Below are positions 23,769 to 31,189 of a DNA stretch of 64,000 bases, one piece after another; within the stretch, counting starts at the first letter, position 1, and every line of letters starts with the position of its first letter. The DNA lies in contig CAWFMO010000001.1 in the NCBI GenBank assembly GCA_963817065.1, positions 1,488,001-1,552,000 of the forward strand, written 5' to 3'. A model generated the notes under the pieces. The model searched no databases. It worked only from the letters and a program-made list of their open reading frames with translations, and was not told the origin of the DNA. Both the position numbers and the translations under genes were made by a program. The DNA comes from CAWFMO01 sp963817065 (GTDB taxonomy: Bacteria > Actinomycetota > Thermoleophilia > Solirubrobacterales > 70-9).

Positions 23769-25070
23769 ATGGCCTCGATCCCGAGCCTCCCGTCGGTCCC
23801 GAGGATCCCGGGGATCCGCGACCCGATGCGCAGGATCACGGTCCCGCGCGACCTCGACGCGGTGACCACGGTCGGCGCCGAGGCCGAGCCGGGGGCGGGC
23901 GGGATGAGCCGCGAGAGCGTCGAGGGGATCTGGGAGTCGGCTCTCGACCTCTACCGCAGCGGCGTCCACCCGGCGCTCCAGGTCTGCGTGCGCAGGGAGG
24001 GGGAGGTGGTGCTCGATCGCGCGATCGGCCACGCCCGCGGCAACGGGCCCTCGGAGCCCAAGGGCGCCGAGCGCGTGCCCGCGACCACCGAGACCCCGTT
24101 CGTCGTCTACTCGGCCGCCAAGGGGATCACGGCGTTCGTGATCCACATGCTCGCCGATCGCGGCCTGCTCTCGCTCGAGGACCCGGTCTGCAAGCACATC
24201 CCCGAGTACGACCGCAACAACAAGGGCGGGATCACCGTCGGCCACGTGCTCGCGCACCGCGCCGGGGTCCCGAACCTGCCGAGCGAGGTGCTCGAGCTCG
24301 AGAACGTCGACGACCGCGAGCTCCTGCTCAAAGTCCTCTGCGAGGCGACGCCGACGAGCGAGCCGGGTAAGGCGCTCGCCTACCACGCGGTCTCCGGCGG
24401 CTTCATCCTCGGCGAGGTCGCCGAGCGGGTCAGCGGCAAGGACATCCGCACGCTGCTCGCCGATGAGATCCTCGATCCGCTCGGCTTCCACTGGAACAAC
24501 TACGGCGTCCGGCCGGAGGACGTCCCAGAGGTCGGGCTCAGCTACGTGACCGGGCCGCGGACGCTGCCGCCGCTCTCGACCCTGCTGACGCGGGCGCTCG
24601 GATCGCCGCTCGACGAGCTCGTCGAGGCGACCAACGACCCGCGCTTCCTGACCGCGATCGTGCCGGCGGCGAACCTGGTCACCAACGCCAACGAGCTCTC
24701 GCGCTTCTACGAGCTGATGCGGCGGGGAGGGGAGATGGACGGGGTGCGGGTCATCAGCCCCGAGGCGATCGCGACCGCGCTGACCGAGCAGTCGCACCTC
24801 GAGCTCGACCTCTCGCTCGGCTTCCCGACCCGGTTCAGCTACGGGCTGATGCTCGGGGCGCGGATCGTGAGCCTCTACGGGCGCGACACCCAGCGGGCGT
24901 TCGGCCACCTCGGGTTCACCAACATCCTCGCCTGGGCCGACCCCGAGCGCGCGCTCTCGGCGGCGATCGTCACCAGCGGCAAGCCGATCCTCTACCCGGA
25001 GTTGGCGCGCTTCTACAACCTCTGCCAACGGATCACGACCGAGGCGCCGAAGGCGCCGGGCGCCGGATAG
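23769..25070 (+). CDS. Beta-lactamase-family serine hydrolase (esterase-like)
   Basis: This is 433 aa, starting 1 bp after the monooxygenase stop, so the two form an operon. The class C beta-lactamase/EstB fold shows the SxxK motif 'YSAAKG' (Ser115, Lys118), the Tyr motif near 'LAYHAVSGGFILGE' (Tyr205) and a late 'FGHLGF' in the KTG position. No signal peptide is present. The N-terminal ~40 residues are Pro/Arg-rich and unusual. A carboxylesterase acting on the monooxygenase product is plausible; the substrate is not known. Confidence 0.85.
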   Translation: MASIPSLPSVPRIPGIRDPMRRITVPRDLDAVTTVGAEAEPGAGGMSRESVEGIWESALDLYRSGVHPALQVCVRREGEVVLDRAIGHARGNGPSEPKGAERVPATTETPFVVYSAAKGITAFVIHMLADRGLLSLEDPVCKHIPEYDRNNKGGITVGHVLAHRAGVPNLPSEVLELENVDDRELLLKVLCEATPTSEPGKALAYHAVSGGFILGEVAERVSGKDIRTLLADEILDPLGFHWNNYGVRPEDVPEVGLSYVTGPRTLPPLSTLLTRALGSPLDELVEATNDPRFLTAIVPAANLVTNANELSRFYELMRRGGEMDGVRVISPEAIATALTEQSHLELDLSLGFPTRFSYGLMLGARIVSLYGRDTQRAFGHLGFTNILAWADPERALSAAIVTSGKPILYPELARFYNLCQRITTEAPKAPGAG

Positions 25071-25079
25071 GCTGCGCCG

Positions 25080-25349
25080 ATGGGCTGCTTCGTCGCGATC
25101 CTGGCGCTGTTCTCGCCGCGGCTGGCGCTGTTCGCGATCTTCCTCTTCAGCGACCTGCTGGGCCGCGCCTACGACAGCTGGGTGCTGCCGCTGATCGGCT
25201 TCTTCCTGCTGCCCTGGACGACGCTCGCCTACGCGGTGATGTGGAGCATCGGGACCAACGAGGTCACCGGATTCGAGTGGTTCATCGTCGTGATCGCGTT
25301 CCTCGGCGACATCGGCGCCTACGGGCACGGCAGCCGGGTCCGCGACTAG
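25080..25349 (+). CDS. Small membrane protein (unknown)
   Basis: This 89-aa protein has two to three hydrophobic segments ('VAILALFSPRLALFAIFLF' and 'LIGFFLLPWTTLAYAVMW'). It lies 9 bp after the hydrolase gene and is probably its co-transcribed last member. The stop overlaps that of the convergent aguB-like gene by 4 bp. It resembles small membrane proteins of unknown function seen in actinobacteria. Confidence 0.65.
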   Translation: MGCFVAILALFSPRLALFAIFLFSDLLGRAYDSWVLPLIGFFLLPWTTLAYAVMWSIGTNEVTGFEWFIVVIAFLGDIGAYGHGSRVRD

Positions 25350-26305
25350 TCACCGGCCGGCGGCGTCTCCTTGGCGAGCGTCGCGTAGGCGTCGGGGCGG
25401 CGGGTGGTCAGGAACGGGAACAGCTCGAGCCAGTCCTCGCGCTGGTCGAGGTCGAGGTCGGCGACGAGCAGCGCGGGCTCGTCGCGCGGCGCCTGCGCGA
25501 GCACGCGGCCGTAGGGGTCGGAGATGAACGAGCTGCCGTAGAACGTCAGCGGCGGCTCCTCGCCGATCCGGTTGACGGCGACCATGAAGACGCCGTTGGC
25601 GATCCCGTTGCCGACGATCACCTGTTGCCAGAGCGGCTCGGTGTCGAAGTCGGGGTGGTCGGGCTCGGAGCCGATCGCGGTCGGGTAGACGATGACGTCG
25701 GCGCCCTCGAGGCTGTAGGCGCGCGCGACCTCGGGGAACCACTGGTCCCAGCAGGTCGGAAGCCCGAAGCGCGCCTCGCCGAGGGCGACGAGGGGAAATG
25801 CGTCGTCGCCGGCCGGTCCCGGGCGGAAGTAGCGGTCCTCGTAGTAGCCGGCGGTGACCGGGATGTGGAGCTTTCGCGTCCGCGCCACGAGCTCGCCCGG
25901 CGGGTCGACGAGGATCGCGGTGTTGAAGCCGAGCCCGTCGCCGCCGTCCTCGGCGCGCTCGTAGAGCGAGGCGTGGACGTGGATCCCGGTCTCGGCGGCG
26001 AGCCGGGCGGCGAACTCGTGGGTCGGGCCGCCGGGGAGCCGCTCGGGCTCGACGCCGGACGCCTGGGGCCCGGCCTCGTTCGCCGCGAAGTAGGGGCTCA
26101 GGGTCAGCTCCTGGAGGCAGACCATCTGCGCGCCCTCGCGCGCGGCGAGCCGGATCCCCGACGCGAGCGCCTCCTGATGGGCGCCGGGATCGGCGTGCCA
26201 GCGGTGCTGGAGCGCCGCGATCCGGAACGGCGGGCGCTTCGGCGAGCGCGTGCGCGCGGGGGAGTCGGGCGGCGGAGGCGCGGAAATCAGCCGGATCTCT
26301 TCCAT
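25346..26305 (-). CDS. aguB: N-carbamoylputrescine amidase-like carbon-nitrogen hydrolase
   Basis: This 319-aa nitrilase-superfamily protein has the catalytic triad Glu66 ('QELTLSPYF'), Lys145 ('RKLHIPVTAGYYEDRYF') and Cys185 ('LPTCWDQWFPE'). These surrounding sequences match N-carbamoylputrescine amidases, which release putrescine, CO2 and ammonia. The first ~25 residues are a Pro/Arg-rich extension. It is divergent from aguA (38 bp apart), which supplies its substrate. Together they form the agmatine-to-putrescine route. Confidence 0.9.
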   Translation of the reverse strand: MEEIRLISAPPPPDSPARTRSPKRPPFRIAALQHRWHADPGAHQEALASGIRLAAREGAQMVCLQELTLSPYFAANEAGPQASGVEPERLPGGPTHEFAARLAAETGIHVHASLYERAEDGGDGLGFNTAILVDPPGELVARTRKLHIPVTAGYYEDRYFRPGPAGDDAFPLVALGEARFGLPTCWDQWFPEVARAYSLEGADVIVYPTAIGSEPDHPDFDTEPLWQQVIVGNGIANGVFMVAVNRIGEEPPLTFYGSSFISDPYGRVLAQAPRDEPALLVADLDLDQREDWLELFPFLTTRRPDAYATLAKETPPAGD

Positions 26306-26343
26306 CGAGGCCCGACTGTAGGCATTCTGGTCCCTGGACGACG

Positions 26344-27450
26344 ATGACCGAGACGCTCGACACGACGCCGGCCGAGGACGGCTACCGGATGCCGGCCGAG
26401 TGGCATCCGCACGCGGGGTGCTGGATGGCCTGGCCCGAGCGCGCCGACAACTGGCGCGACGGCGCCGAGCCCGCCCGGAGGGCGTTCGCGGAGGTCGCCG
26501 AGGCGATCAACGCGAGCGAGCCGCTGACGATGGCGGCGTCGGCGCGGCAGCTCGAGACCGCTCGCGCGGCGCTGTCCTCCTCGATCCGGGTCGTCGAGAT
26601 CGAGACCGACGACGCCTGGATGCGCGACACGGGCCCGAGCTTCGTGATCGACGAGGGCGGCGGGCGCAGGGGCGTCGACTGGCGGTTCAACGCCTGGGGC
26701 GGGCACGAGGGCGGTCTCTACAGCTCCTGGGAGGACGACGACCGCGTCGCGCGCCAGGTACTCGATCTCGAGGGAGTCGAGCGCTACCGGGCGCCGATCG
26801 TGCTCGAGGGCGGCGGGGTCCACGTCGACGGCGAAGGGACGGTGATCGCGACCGAGGAGACGGTCCTCAACCACAACCGCAACCCCGAGCTCTCGCGCGA
26901 GCAGGTCGAGCGGGCGCTCTGCGACTACCTCGGCGCCGAGAAGGTCGTCCTGCTCGGCCGCGGGGTCTACGAGGACGAGACCGACGGGCACGTCGACAAC
27001 CTCGCCTGCTTCGTGCGGCCCGGGGTCGTGCTGCTGACCTGGACCGAAGACGAGTCCGACCCTCAGCACGCGATCTCCCGCGACGCGCTCGAACGCCTCG
27101 AGAGCGCCACCGACGCCCGCGGGCGCCCATTCGAGGTCGTGCGGATCCCGGCGCCTGGGCCGCTGCAGATGACCGGTGAGGAGGCGGCCGGCGTCGAGAC
27201 CGGGGAAGGAACCCAGCCCCGGCGCGCCGGGGACCGCCTGGCGGCCTCCTACGTCAACTACTACCTCGCCAACGACCGCGTCGTCGCCCCGCTGCTCGAC
27301 GAGCGCACCGACGACCTCGCGCTAGAGGTCCTGACCGGGCTGTTCCCGGAGCGCGCGATCGTCGGCGTCGCGGCCCGCGAGATCCTGCTCGGCGGGGGGA
27401 ACATCCACTGCATCACCCAGCAGGTCCCGCGAGCGTGGACGCCGACCTAG
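26344..27450 (+). CDS. aguA: Agmatine deiminase
   Basis: This 368-aa peptidyl-arginine-deiminase-family enzyme converts agmatine to N-carbamoylputrescine and ammonia. Signature segments are 'MPAEWHPHAGCWMAWPER', 'DDAWMRDTGPSFVI', 'FNAWGG', 'ETDGHVDNLACFVRP' and the catalytic cysteine in 'GGGNIHCITQQVPR' (Cys356). Length is typical. The divergent aguB shares the short intergenic region, so the two are probably co-regulated. Confidence 0.94.
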   Translation: MTETLDTTPAEDGYRMPAEWHPHAGCWMAWPERADNWRDGAEPARRAFAEVAEAINASEPLTMAASARQLETARAALSSSIRVVEIETDDAWMRDTGPSFVIDEGGGRRGVDWRFNAWGGHEGGLYSSWEDDDRVARQVLDLEGVERYRAPIVLEGGGVHVDGEGTVIATEETVLNHNRNPELSREQVERALCDYLGAEKVVLLGRGVYEDETDGHVDNLACFVRPGVVLLTWTEDESDPQHAISRDALERLESATDARGRPFEVVRIPAPGPLQMTGEEAAGVETGEGTQPRRAGDRLAASYVNYYLANDRVVAPLLDERTDDLALEVLTGLFPERAIVGVAAREILLGGGNIHCITQQVPRAWTPT

Positions 27451-27460
27451 ACTGCGTTTC

Positions 27461-27898
27461 ATGACGGTCTCCCGGATGGATCACGTCGGCGTCGTCGTCG
27501 AGGACCTCGCGGCCGCGATCGCGTTCTTCGTCGAGCTCGGCCTGGAACTGGAGGGCGAGGCTACGGTCGAAGGCGAATGGGCGGACCGGCTCATCGCGCT
27601 CGACGGCGTCAGAACGGACATCGCGATGCTGCGGACCCCTGACGGCCACAGCCGGGTCGAGCTGTCGACGTTCCAGAGACCGGTGGCCGACGCCAGTGCG
27701 CCGAGGGCGCCGGTGAACGTCCCGGGCATTCCTCGGCTCACGTTCGTCGTCGACGCCGTCGACGACGTCCTCGAGCGTTTGCGACCCCACGGCGCCGAGC
27801 TCGTCGGCGAGGTGGCGCAGTACGAGGACATTTACCGCTACGCGTATACCCGCGGCCCCGCCGGCGTCATCATCGGGCTGGTCGAGGAGCTCGGCTGA
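27461..27898 (+). CDS. VOC-family (glyoxalase-like) protein
   Basis: This is 145 aa with the paired beta-alpha-beta modules of the vicinal oxygen chelate fold. 'MDHVGVVVEDLAAAIAFFVE' opens module 1 with a metal-binding His, and 'RLTFVVDAVDDVLERLRPHG' opens module 2. The final 'GPAGVIIGLVEELG' carries the last metal-ligand Glu. It could be a glyoxalase, dioxygenase or resistance protein. It follows aguA by 10 bp and may be co-transcribed. Confidence 0.8.
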   Translation: MTVSRMDHVGVVVEDLAAAIAFFVELGLELEGEATVEGEWADRLIALDGVRTDIAMLRTPDGHSRVELSTFQRPVADASAPRAPVNVPGIPRLTFVVDAVDDVLERLRPHGAELVGEVAQYEDIYRYAYTRGPAGVIIGLVEELG

Positions 27899-27906
27899 TC
27901 CAACGC

Positions 27907-27951
27907 TCGGTAATACCGATTATGTCCCCCTGGGCGTGAGTCTTTCGGGGG
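27907..27951. terminator. Palindromes between the convergent VOC and arsC genes
   Basis: TCGGTAATACCGA (27907-27919) is a perfect odd palindrome. CCCCC (27926-27930) can pair with GGGGG (27947-27951). The 59-bp gap separates convergent genes, so a bidirectional terminator is possible. Confidence 0.3.
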
Positions 27952-27957
27952 CCGTGA

Positions 27958-28362
27958 TCAGGTCTCGGCTGCCGCCGCGTCGAGCTCGCTGACGAGCTCG
28001 CCCACCCGCTTCTCGATCTCGTCGCGCGTCTCGCGGACCTCGTCGACCGGCCGGCCCTTCGGGTCCTCGAGCTCCCAGTCGACGTAGCGCACGCCCGGGA
28101 TATACGGGCACTCGTCGCCGCAGCCCATCGTCACGACGACGTCGGCCCATTCGGCCTGCTCGCGGGTCAGCTTCTTCGGCAGCTCGCCGGAGACGTCGAT
28201 CCCGCGCTCGCTCATCGCCTCGACGACCTCCGGGTGCACGCGCTCTCCGGGCTGCGTGCCGGCGCTCTGGGCCCGGTGGCGGCCACCGGCGGCGCGCTCG
28301 AACAGCGCCCTACTCATCTGCGAGCGCCCGGCGTTATGTAGACAGACGAAGAGGGCGTTCAT
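27958..28362 (-). CDS. arsC: Arsenate reductase, low-molecular-weight phosphatase type
   Basis: This is 134 aa from ATG 28362. The P-loop CX5R is 'CLHNAGRS' (Cys7 to Arg13). The redox cysteines are in 'MGCGDECPY' (Cys81, Cys85), and 'RYVDWELEDPKGRPVDEV' contains the DP acid loop. It reduces arsenate to arsenite using thioredoxin-type or mycothiol-type thiols. The start overlaps the aquaporin stop (ATGA), so the pair is translationally coupled. Arsenite would then leave through the channel. Confidence 0.93.
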   Translation of the reverse strand: MNALFVCLHNAGRSQMSRALFERAAGGRHRAQSAGTQPGERVHPEVVEAMSERGIDVSGELPKKLTREQAEWADVVVTMGCGDECPYIPGVRYVDWELEDPKGRPVDEVRETRDEIEKRVGELVSELDAAAAET

Positions 28363-29069
28363 CGGGACTCCGCCTCGCTCTCGCCGCGAACCGCCTGGTA
28401 GGCGAAAGCGCCGAGCAGCGCACCCAGGAGCGGACCGGCGATGTAGATCCAGAGGTCCTTGAACTCCCAGGCCGAGAGCGCAGGACCCAGCGAGCGCGCG
28501 GGATTCATCGAGGCACCGGTCACGGGTCCGCCGAACAGCGCATCGAGGCCGACGGTGCCGCCGATCGCGATCGCGGCGGCGGGCCCCACGGCCCTCGTGT
28601 CGGTGGCCACGGCCATGATCACGAACATTAGGAAAGCGGTCAGCAGTACCTCGTAGACGAGCGCGCTGCCGACCCCGACCGTCGGCAGCGTCGCCCCGAG
28701 GTCGGCCGGCTTGTCGGTCCAGACCGCGAGCAGGCAAAGCGCCGCGGCGATCGCTCCGGCGAGCTGCGCCCCGACGTATGCGAACGCATCGCGGAGCGGA
28801 AAATGTCGAGTGCAGGTGAAGGCGATCGTGACCGCCGGGTTGATGTGGGCCCCGGACAGGTGGCCCGTCGCGTAGACCATGACCATGATCACGAGGCCGA
28901 AGACCAGCGACACGCCGACCGACCCCAGCGCCCCGCCGTAAGACGCGTCGGCGACGATCGCTCCGCAGCCGGCGAAGACGAGCGCGAATGTCGCGATCCC
29001 CTCGGCCGCCGATCGCCGCCAGAGCTGTAGCGAGGAATCCAAGGCGCCGCCAATACTAAAGATTGACAT
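28359..29069 (-). CDS. aqpS: Aquaglyceroporin of the arsenic operon (AqpS-like)
   Basis: The ATG at 29069 gives 236 aa; an in-frame TTG at 29081 is less likely. It is an MIP-family channel with two half-helix motifs, 'SGAHINPAVTIAF' (NPA 77-79) and 'TGASMNPARSLGP' (NPA 189-191), and six transmembrane helices. Coupled to arsC, it probably conducts arsenite out of the cell down its gradient, as described for AqpS in rhizobia. There is no ArsB/Acr3 pump in this locus. It is divergent from arsR across a 29-bp, AT-rich gap. Confidence 0.88.
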   Translation of the reverse strand: MSIFSIGGALDSSLQLWRRSAAEGIATFALVFAGCGAIVADASYGGALGSVGVSLVFGLVIMVMVYATGHLSGAHINPAVTIAFTCTRHFPLRDAFAYVGAQLAGAIAAALCLLAVWTDKPADLGATLPTVGVGSALVYEVLLTAFLMFVIMAVATDTRAVGPAAAIAIGGTVGLDALFGGPVTGASMNPARSLGPALSAWEFKDLWIYIAGPLLGALLGAFAYQAVRGESEAESR

Positions 29070-29077
29070 TTGTGAAT

Positions 29078-29100
29078 TCAATTGATATATCTATATCGAT
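29078..29100. promoter_or_regulatory. AT-rich ArsR operator between aqpS and arsR
   Basis: The ~30-bp divergent gap is far more AT-rich than its surroundings. ATTGATATAT (about 29081-29090) and CTATATCGAT (29091-29100) form an imperfect inverted repeat (8 of 10). This is typical of ArsR/SmtB sites. It abuts both start codons, so repressor binding would block both transcripts. Confidence 0.5.
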
Positions 29101-29452
29101 GCCCGTCGATCTGGAGTTGGCGCCGAAGCAGAAGCACCCCGCGGGCGAGCCCTGCTGCGAGCCCGTCGTCTACCCGGAGATCGAGCGCGACCAGGCCGAG
29201 CGGATGGCCAGGATCGCCAAGGCCCTCGGCGATCCGATCCGCATGCAACTCGTCGACGTGTTGAGAAAGCACGCCGGCAAGGTGTGCGTCTGCGAGCTCG
29301 TTCCGCTCTTCGACCTCTCCCAGCCCACCGTCTCGCACCACCTGAAGAAGCTGCGCGACGCCGGCATCGTCGGCTCCGAGCGCAAGGGGTTGTGGGCCTA
29401 TTACTACGTCAACCCCGATGCGATGGAGGAAGTGAGCAAATGGCTGAAGTAG
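29099..29452 (+). CDS. arsR: ArsR-family arsenite-responsive repressor
   Basis: The ATG at 29099 gives 117 aa. It is a winged helix with recognition region 'FDLSQPTVSHHLKKLRDAG' and a DNA wing 'SERKGLWAYYYVNPD'. 'KVCVCELV' (Cys63, Cys65) is the classic arsenite-binding pair at helix alpha3. An extra pair, 'EPCCEP' (Cys19-Cys20), near the N-terminus may provide the third thiol. Arsenite binding releases the repressor. The stop overlaps the downstream arsM by 13 nt. Confidence 0.92.
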   Translation: MPVDLELAPKQKHPAGEPCCEPVVYPEIERDQAERMARIAKALGDPIRMQLVDVLRKHAGKVCVCELVPLFDLSQPTVSHHLKKLRDAGIVGSERKGLWAYYYVNPDAMEEVSKWLK

Positions 29453-30327
29453 AGACCTCGACCTGCTGCGCGCCCGACGCCCAGGAAACCTGCTGCGAGC
29501 CGGGTGCCAAGAGCGAATGCTGCGGCGCGACCGATGGCAGCTGCGGCTGCGGCGCTGGGAAGGCCGAGAGCGATGTCGAGACCGCCGTTCGCGAGCGCTA
29601 CGCCGGCGCCGCTAAGGCGGCTTCTGTCGGCGGTCAGGCCGGTTGCGGCTGCGGAGCGACCGCGCTGACCGAGACGGCGGAGGGCTTCGAGAACTTCGGC
29701 GCCGAGCTCTACTCGGGTGCCGAGCAGGAGGACCTTCCCGATGCGGCGAAGCTGGCCTCGCTCGGATGTGGGAACCCGACGGCGGTCGCCGACCTCAACG
29801 ACGGCGAGACTGTCCTCGACCTCGGCTCGGGCGGCGGCATCGACGTGCTGCTCTCAGCGCGCCGGGTCGGCGAGTCCGGCAAGGCATACGGCCTCGACAT
29901 GACGGATGAGATGCTCGAGCTGGCACGCGCGAACCAGCGCGAGGCCGAGGTCGAGAACGTCGAGTTCCTCAAGGGCAATATCGAGGACGTACCGCTTCCC
30001 GACGACTCGGTCGACGTCATCATCTCCAACTGCGTGATCAATCTCTCCGGCGACAAGCCCGCCGTCTTCCGCGAGGCCGCCAGGGTGTTGAAACCCGGCG
30101 GGCGCTTCGCCGTCACGGATGTCGTCGCCGAGGCCGGTATGGACGAGGCGACCCGCCAGGACATGGAGCAGTGGACCGGCTGCATCGCGGGTGCACTCAC
30201 CGACACCGAGTTCAAGGGTGAGCTCGAGGCAGCCGGCTTCGGCGACGTCGAATTGAAGGAGACCCATCGCGTCCACGATCAGGCGTACTCGGCGATCGTG
30301 CGGGCGCGGCTCCCCAAGACGGGATGA
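29440..30327 (+). CDS. arsM: Arsenite S-adenosylmethionine methyltransferase with Cys-rich N-terminal extension
   Basis: This is 295 aa from ATG 29440. The SAM fold has motif I 'VLDLGSGGGIDVLL' and motif II-type 'VDVIISNCVINLSGDK'. Arsenite-binding cysteines of ArsM correspond to Cys110 ('ASLGCGNPTA'), Cys198 and Cys248; the last two are 50 residues apart, as in studied ArsM. The N-terminal ~75 residues carry ten cysteines in CC and CxC pairs ('CCAP', 'CCEP', 'CCGA', 'CGCGAG', 'GCGCGA'). This unusual extension suggests arsenite capture or delivery. The stop overlaps the next gene (ATGA). Confidence 0.92.
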   Translation: MAEVETSTCCAPDAQETCCEPGAKSECCGATDGSCGCGAGKAESDVETAVRERYAGAAKAASVGGQAGCGCGATALTETAEGFENFGAELYSGAEQEDLPDAAKLASLGCGNPTAVADLNDGETVLDLGSGGGIDVLLSARRVGESGKAYGLDMTDEMLELARANQREAEVENVEFLKGNIEDVPLPDDSVDVIISNCVINLSGDKPAVFREAARVLKPGGRFAVTDVVAEAGMDEATRQDMEQWTGCIAGALTDTEFKGELEAAGFGDVELKETHRVHDQAYSAIVRARLPKTG

Positions 30328-31157
30328 GCGGCTCCCACACCCTCAGCTTCAAGGCGCCCCAGGAGCTCTACAACGACTGGGAGCGGGCTCACTGGGCCGC
30401 CCAGGACATCGACCTGAGCACCGACCCGGCCGACTGGGCCAAGCTCGAGGACCGCGAGCGCGACCTCCTCTATTTCGTCCTCAGCTCGTTGATGGTTGCC
30501 GAGGAGCGGATCTCGACCCAGTTCTGCGGCCTCGTTTTGGCGCAGGACGACGAGGAGGAAGGCAGCTACCTCTCGACCCAGCTCGTCGACGAGGTGCGCC
30601 ACATGCAGTTCTACTCTCGGTTCCAGAACGAGGTGATCGCCGACCCGGCCGCGATCGGCACCCACGTCGCTCGCGCGCGTGAGGTGCTCGGCGAGCCGTT
30701 CAAGCACATCTTCGACGGAGCCCTGGTGAAAGCCCACGAGCGGCTCGTGGCTGATCCCCGCGACCGCGAGGCCAAGGTCGACTTTGTGACGATCTACCAC
30801 ATGGTCCTCGAGGGGACGCTGGGAATCGTCACCTCGCACTTCCTGCTCGACCTCCTGCGCGCGCGCGGCTTGCTCCCCGGCTTCGCCGACGGCTACGGTC
30901 GCATCGCCCAGGACGAGCGGCGCCACATCGCCTATGGGACCTGGTTCCTGCGCGACGCCGTGGAGACTGACCCGGCGATGGCCGAGGTGATCCGTGCGCG
31001 ACTGCGCGACCTCCTCCCGCACGTGGCGGCGTCCCTCTCGCCGCCGGGCGAGGGCGCCCTGGACATTCTCGGCGTCGACGACGGCGCGCTGGCCGAGTTC
31101 GGCCTCGGAGCCCTCAACCGCCGCCTGGCGCTGATCGGTGCACCGCTCGAGGGGTAG
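30324..31157 (+). CDS. R2-like (ribonucleotide reductase beta-type) diiron protein in the ars operon
   Basis: This is 277 aa, translationally coupled to arsM. Diiron ligands of the ferritin/R2 fold are visible: Glu60 ('SSLMVAEERIS'), Glu90 and His93 ('LVDEVRHMQFY'), Glu163 ('YHMVLEGTLGI') and Glu198 and His201 ('AQDERRHIAYG'). Tyr97 is four residues after His93, the position of the radical tyrosine in class I R2. There is no R1 gene nearby, and the protein is shorter than NrdB/NrdF. It may be an R2lox- or oxygenase-like enzyme acting on methylated arsenicals, or it may protect thiols; the function is not established. Confidence 0.8.
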   Translation: MSGSHTLSFKAPQELYNDWERAHWAAQDIDLSTDPADWAKLEDRERDLLYFVLSSLMVAEERISTQFCGLVLAQDDEEEGSYLSTQLVDEVRHMQFYSRFQNEVIADPAAIGTHVARAREVLGEPFKHIFDGALVKAHERLVADPRDREAKVDFVTIYHMVLEGTLGIVTSHFLLDLLRARGLLPGFADGYGRIAQDERRHIAYGTWFLRDAVETDPAMAEVIRARLRDLLPHVAASLSPPGEGALDILGVDDGALAEFGLGALNRRLALIGAPLEG

Positions 31158-31189
31158 TGCCCCCTCCCCTCCTCGGGCTTCCTGCGCTG

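Noticed and set aside
22220..23869. 549-codon minus-strand frame opposite the monooxygenase
   Set aside because: The plus-strand protein has clear FAD/NADPH motifs; the minus-strand product is low-complexity Arg/Asp/Pro and has no motif.
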